This document shows, one piece after another, positions 61,931 through 64,000 of a DNA stretch of 64,000 bases. The first letter of the stretch is position 1. Every line of letters starts with the position of its first letter. The notes beneath the pieces were generated by a model that worked only from the letters and a program-made list of their open reading frames with translations, had not been told where the DNA came from and searched no databases. This DNA comes from Pseudobdellovibrio sp. (GTDB taxonomy: Bacteria > Bdellovibrionota > Bdellovibrionia > Bdellovibrionales > Bdellovibrionaceae), in the NCBI GenBank assembly GCA_023701385.1, contig JAMPXC010000003.1, positions 1-64,000 of the forward strand, given 5' to 3'. A program made the translations under genes and the position numbers.

Positions 61931-63311
61931 GACGTGGTAAGTCGAAATAAAAAGTACTTCCATGACCTTCTTCGCTGCTTAGGCCTATGGCCCCGCCGTG
62001 CATTTCAATGATTGTACGACTGATGTAAAGACCTAATCCAAGTCCTGGATGAATGGCTGACTCGCTTGAGACAACCCTGAAAAAGCGTGTGAATAATTTG
62101 TTTTGAAGTTGCTTTGAAATCCCCGGCCCGTAATCCTTGATAGACACTCTGACCATTGCGGGAGTTGCCGCAATCGATACTTCTATCGGACTTCCTGCCG
62201 GTGAATAGTGAATAGCGTTATTTAAAAGATTTCCAAGCACTTGATTAATTCTTTCAGGGTCACAATCAAGAATAATTTCAGCGTCAGGTTTTGTAAAAAT
62301 AAAAGCGCGGGAAGGCACCTGGTTTCTGTAATCATCCACACTTTCACTGACTAAAGCTAATATATCAGTGCGAACCGGCCGCACCACAAGAAAACCTCTT
62401 TCCATTCGCGACACATCTAAAAGATCTTCCAGAAGAGTTTTAAGACGATTTGTCTGTTTTTTAATTTTCTCAAGCTCTGTCTTACCAAGTGGCATGCCTT
62501 TACTCACGTAAACATTGGCCATATCAATCAATAGGGTAAGGGCTGTAACTGGAGTCTTCAGTTCATGAGCGGCAATATCCAAAAATTGGCTTTTAATATT
62601 ACCTGTCAGTTCTGCATCTGATTTGGCTTTAATCAATTGGGTCACCATATCCTCGATAGAAACTGAAAGACTTCGAAATTCAGTTAAAAAATACCCGTCC
62701 ATTTGCAACTGAGGAACTGCTCCAGCAGAACTCACCGCCACCGCATAGCGCTCGATTTCGGTTAATGGCTTCAGCACATTACGGCTTAAAAGAAAGTAAA
62801 GAAGTAGAACGAGAACCAAATCAAGAACGAACGTAAAGAATACGATTCTAATAACAATTCCCATGAGTTCTTGTTGTATAAACTTTGAGGTAACATAGAC
62901 CTGAACAGAACCAATAACTTCGTTTTTAAAAACAATCTCTTTCTCTTCTTTAAATTCTGAGGTCATCGGTGGAACTGTTTTACTCGTTACAATCTGCCAA
63001 TTAGAGTCTCGAATTCGAATACTCTTTTCTTCATCACCAACATCAACAACAACAGCACTGATGTTATTATCTAATAAAAAGCTATCGATAATTCTGTCTA
63101 CTCCGTAATTATCAAGATTCCAGCCTGGTAGTGCCAGCGCAATCGATAGCTGACTTGTTTGGATTGAAAGATTTTTTTTCAGACTATCAATACGACTATT
63201 TTTGATTTCTGAATAATTAAGAAAACCATATACGCCTAGAGCTAGCGTCACAGTAACCACGAGTAGCGTACTAACGTAAAATACTATTGACCTGACAACT
63301 GGCAATTTCAT
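61920..63311 (-). CDS. Sensor histidine kinase
   Basis: The 463-residue protein has two membrane helices (about 9-31 and 150-174) enclosing a periplasmic sensor domain of about 120 residues, and a HAMP-like linker. The kinase core has AAHELKTPVTAL (His), NQVLGNLLNNAIHYS, DYGPGIS and LGLGLYISRTIIE. The response regulator gene lies just upstream in the same direction, ten bases apart, so the pair is an operon. Confidence 0.92.
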   Translation of the reverse strand: MKLPVVRSIVFYVSTLLVVTVTLALGVYGFLNYSEIKNSRIDSLKKNLSIQTSQLSIALALPGWNLDNYGVDRIIDSFLLDNNISAVVVDVGDEEKSIRIRDSNWQIVTSKTVPPMTSEFKEEKEIVFKNEVIGSVQVYVTSKFIQQELMGIVIRIVFFTFVLDLVLVLLLYFLLSRNVLKPLTEIERYAVAVSSAGAVPQLQMDGYFLTEFRSLSVSIEDMVTQLIKAKSDAELTGNIKSQFLDIAAHELKTPVTALTLLIDMANVYVSKGMPLGKTELEKIKKQTNRLKTLLEDLLDVSRMERGFLVVRPVRTDILALVSESVDDYRNQVPSRAFIFTKPDAEIILDCDPERINQVLGNLLNNAIHYSPAGSPIEVSIAATPAMVRVSIKDYGPGISKQLQNKLFTRFFRVVSSESAIHPGLGLGLYISRTIIEMHGGAIGLSSEEGHGSTFYFDLPRLRE

Positions 63312-63321
63312 ACACGCTCAT

Positions 63322-63696
63322 TTATATGGGAAGATATTTTTTAACCATGGCTTGAAACTCTGTGATTTCAAAGGGCTTAGCCAGGCAGTCATTAGCCTTA
63401 ACTTCTTTTGCTCTTTGCTTACTGTCAGCCGCAGCTGTCATAACGACGATTGGTACAGTATGTCCATATAAGGAATAAAATGTTTCAGCAAAGCTCCAAC
63501 CATTCATAACAGGCATCTGCATATCGAGAAATATCAATTGAAAAGGACCTTCACTTTTAATCAAATCAAGTGCAACTTGGCCGTTTTCTGCAGTCAACAC
63601 AACATAACCATCCAACTCGATCATTGTTTTTAATACAAATGCGATATCACTATCGTCCTCTATGATTAAAATTTTTCCTGAAGCTTTTGATATCAT
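63322..63696 (-). CDS. Single-domain response regulator
   Basis: The 124-residue receiver has the acidic pair IIEDDSD, the phospho-acceptor Asp in LIFLDMQMP and Lys in CLAKPFE. No output domain is present. It probably passes the signal to a partner. ATG 63696 is taken (GGGTG seven bases before); GTG 63705 is possible. Confidence 0.9.
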   Translation of the reverse strand: MISKASGKILIIEDDSDIAFVLKTMIELDGYVVLTAENGQVALDLIKSEGPFQLIFLDMQMPVMNGWSFAETFYSLYGHTVPIVVMTAAADSKQRAKEVKANDCLAKPFEITEFQAMVKKYLPI

Positions 63697-63903
63697 GGTC
63701 ATCACCCAAAATATGACTTTATGTCACAAAACAGCCTCGCATCAATATTTATTGTTTAAAAAAGAAAAAACAAAAAAACCTACACTGACGTTCGGTTAAA
63801 AGTCTGTGAAATTGCAGAAAGATCGGGGCAATTTGCCCAGCCATTGCGCAATACTCAATTTGCGAAAATAGTAAATCATGGAAGACTAGTTTATATTCTC
63901 AAC

Positions 63904-64000
63904 GTGAAAACATTTTTTACTTTCATAATTTTCATTTACGTTCTGGCCCCCCACTTAATTGCGGACGCACGCACTGCCAATATCAAATTCGGAATTGATG
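63904..64000 (+). CDS. 5' end of an exported protein, cut by the window
   Basis: A GTG-started frame encodes KTFFTFIIFIYVLAPHLIADA, a clear signal peptide, then RTANIKFGID before the window stops. The opening (NIKFGID) is like the start of solute-binding proteins. Start and function are tentative. Confidence 0.5.
   Translation, partial: MKTFFTFIIFIYVLAPHLIADARTANIKFGID

Noticed and set aside
1-64000. CRISPR arrays, tRNA and rRNA genes
   Set aside because: No regularly spaced repeats, and no tRNA or rRNA-like sequence was recognised by eye.

Overview
The window is a dense stretch of chromosome from a low-GC, Gram-negative predatory-type bacterium, most likely a member of the Bdellovibrionota (Bdellovibrio/Pseudobdellovibrio-like). 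The reasons are the many Sec-exported proteins and lipoproteins of unknown family, a TIGR02147/DUF4423 regulator, a GYF_2-PilZ protein, a 7TM-type sensor kinase, and the mix of outer-membrane barrels with a leucine dehydrogenase. The species cannot be fixed from the sequence alone. No rRNA, tRNA or CRISPR array was seen.

Layout. 1-5.6 kb: a membrane protein, then two tandem Cys-rich exported paralogues in an operon with an RDD protein. 5.6-12.2 kb: an RNA m5U-type methyltransferase, an exported 2H phosphoesterase-like lipoprotein, a propeller-M28-PDZ peptidase, a lipoprotein and an exported MsrA. 12.2-16.5 kb: an accessory-looking patch with a HicB-like/HTH protein, a winged-helix plus tyrosine recombinase pair, a TIGR02147 regulator and a SPASM radical SAM protein. 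16.7-21.5 kb: the most striking locus, a tight operon of a PilZ-like/alpha-oxoamine synthase fusion, a 7TM histidine kinase and a response regulator carrying a class III cyclase-like domain. This is the layout expected of a small-molecule or lipid signalling circuit. 21.5-30.7 kb: an AstE/AspA family enzyme, a porin-like barrel, an exported Fic protein beside an exported partner, YfgM- and BamB-like envelope genes and leucine dehydrogenase.

30.9-39.2 kb is a housekeeping block: an oxygenase, yceD-rpmF, fabH-fabD-fabG-acpP-fabF (without plsX), rpiB, glyA and an M23 peptidase. 39.2-45.9 kb holds a small terminase-like protein, an outer-membrane barrel with an Ala/Pro/Thr linker, DedA, a patatin phospholipase coupled to a GYF_2-PilZ protein, an MnmC-like methyltransferase and a TIGR01212 radical SAM protein. 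45.9-49.9 kb is nrdA-nrdB behind a long leader with NrdR-box-like sites and three hairpins. 50-56.6 kb, on the minus strand, carries a large lipoprotein, an HTTM pair, scpB and scpA with unusually long acidic extensions, and a site-2 protease. 56.7-61.1 kb has an acyl-CoA dehydrogenase, an SDR, an RsuA-type pseudouridine synthase, a DUF455 ferritin-like protein and yebC. The window ends with a solute-binding protein, a two-component pair and the first 97 bases of another exported protein.

Several nominal start codons were moved on the basis of Shine-Dalgarno position or signal-peptide placement. These cases are stated in the entries.
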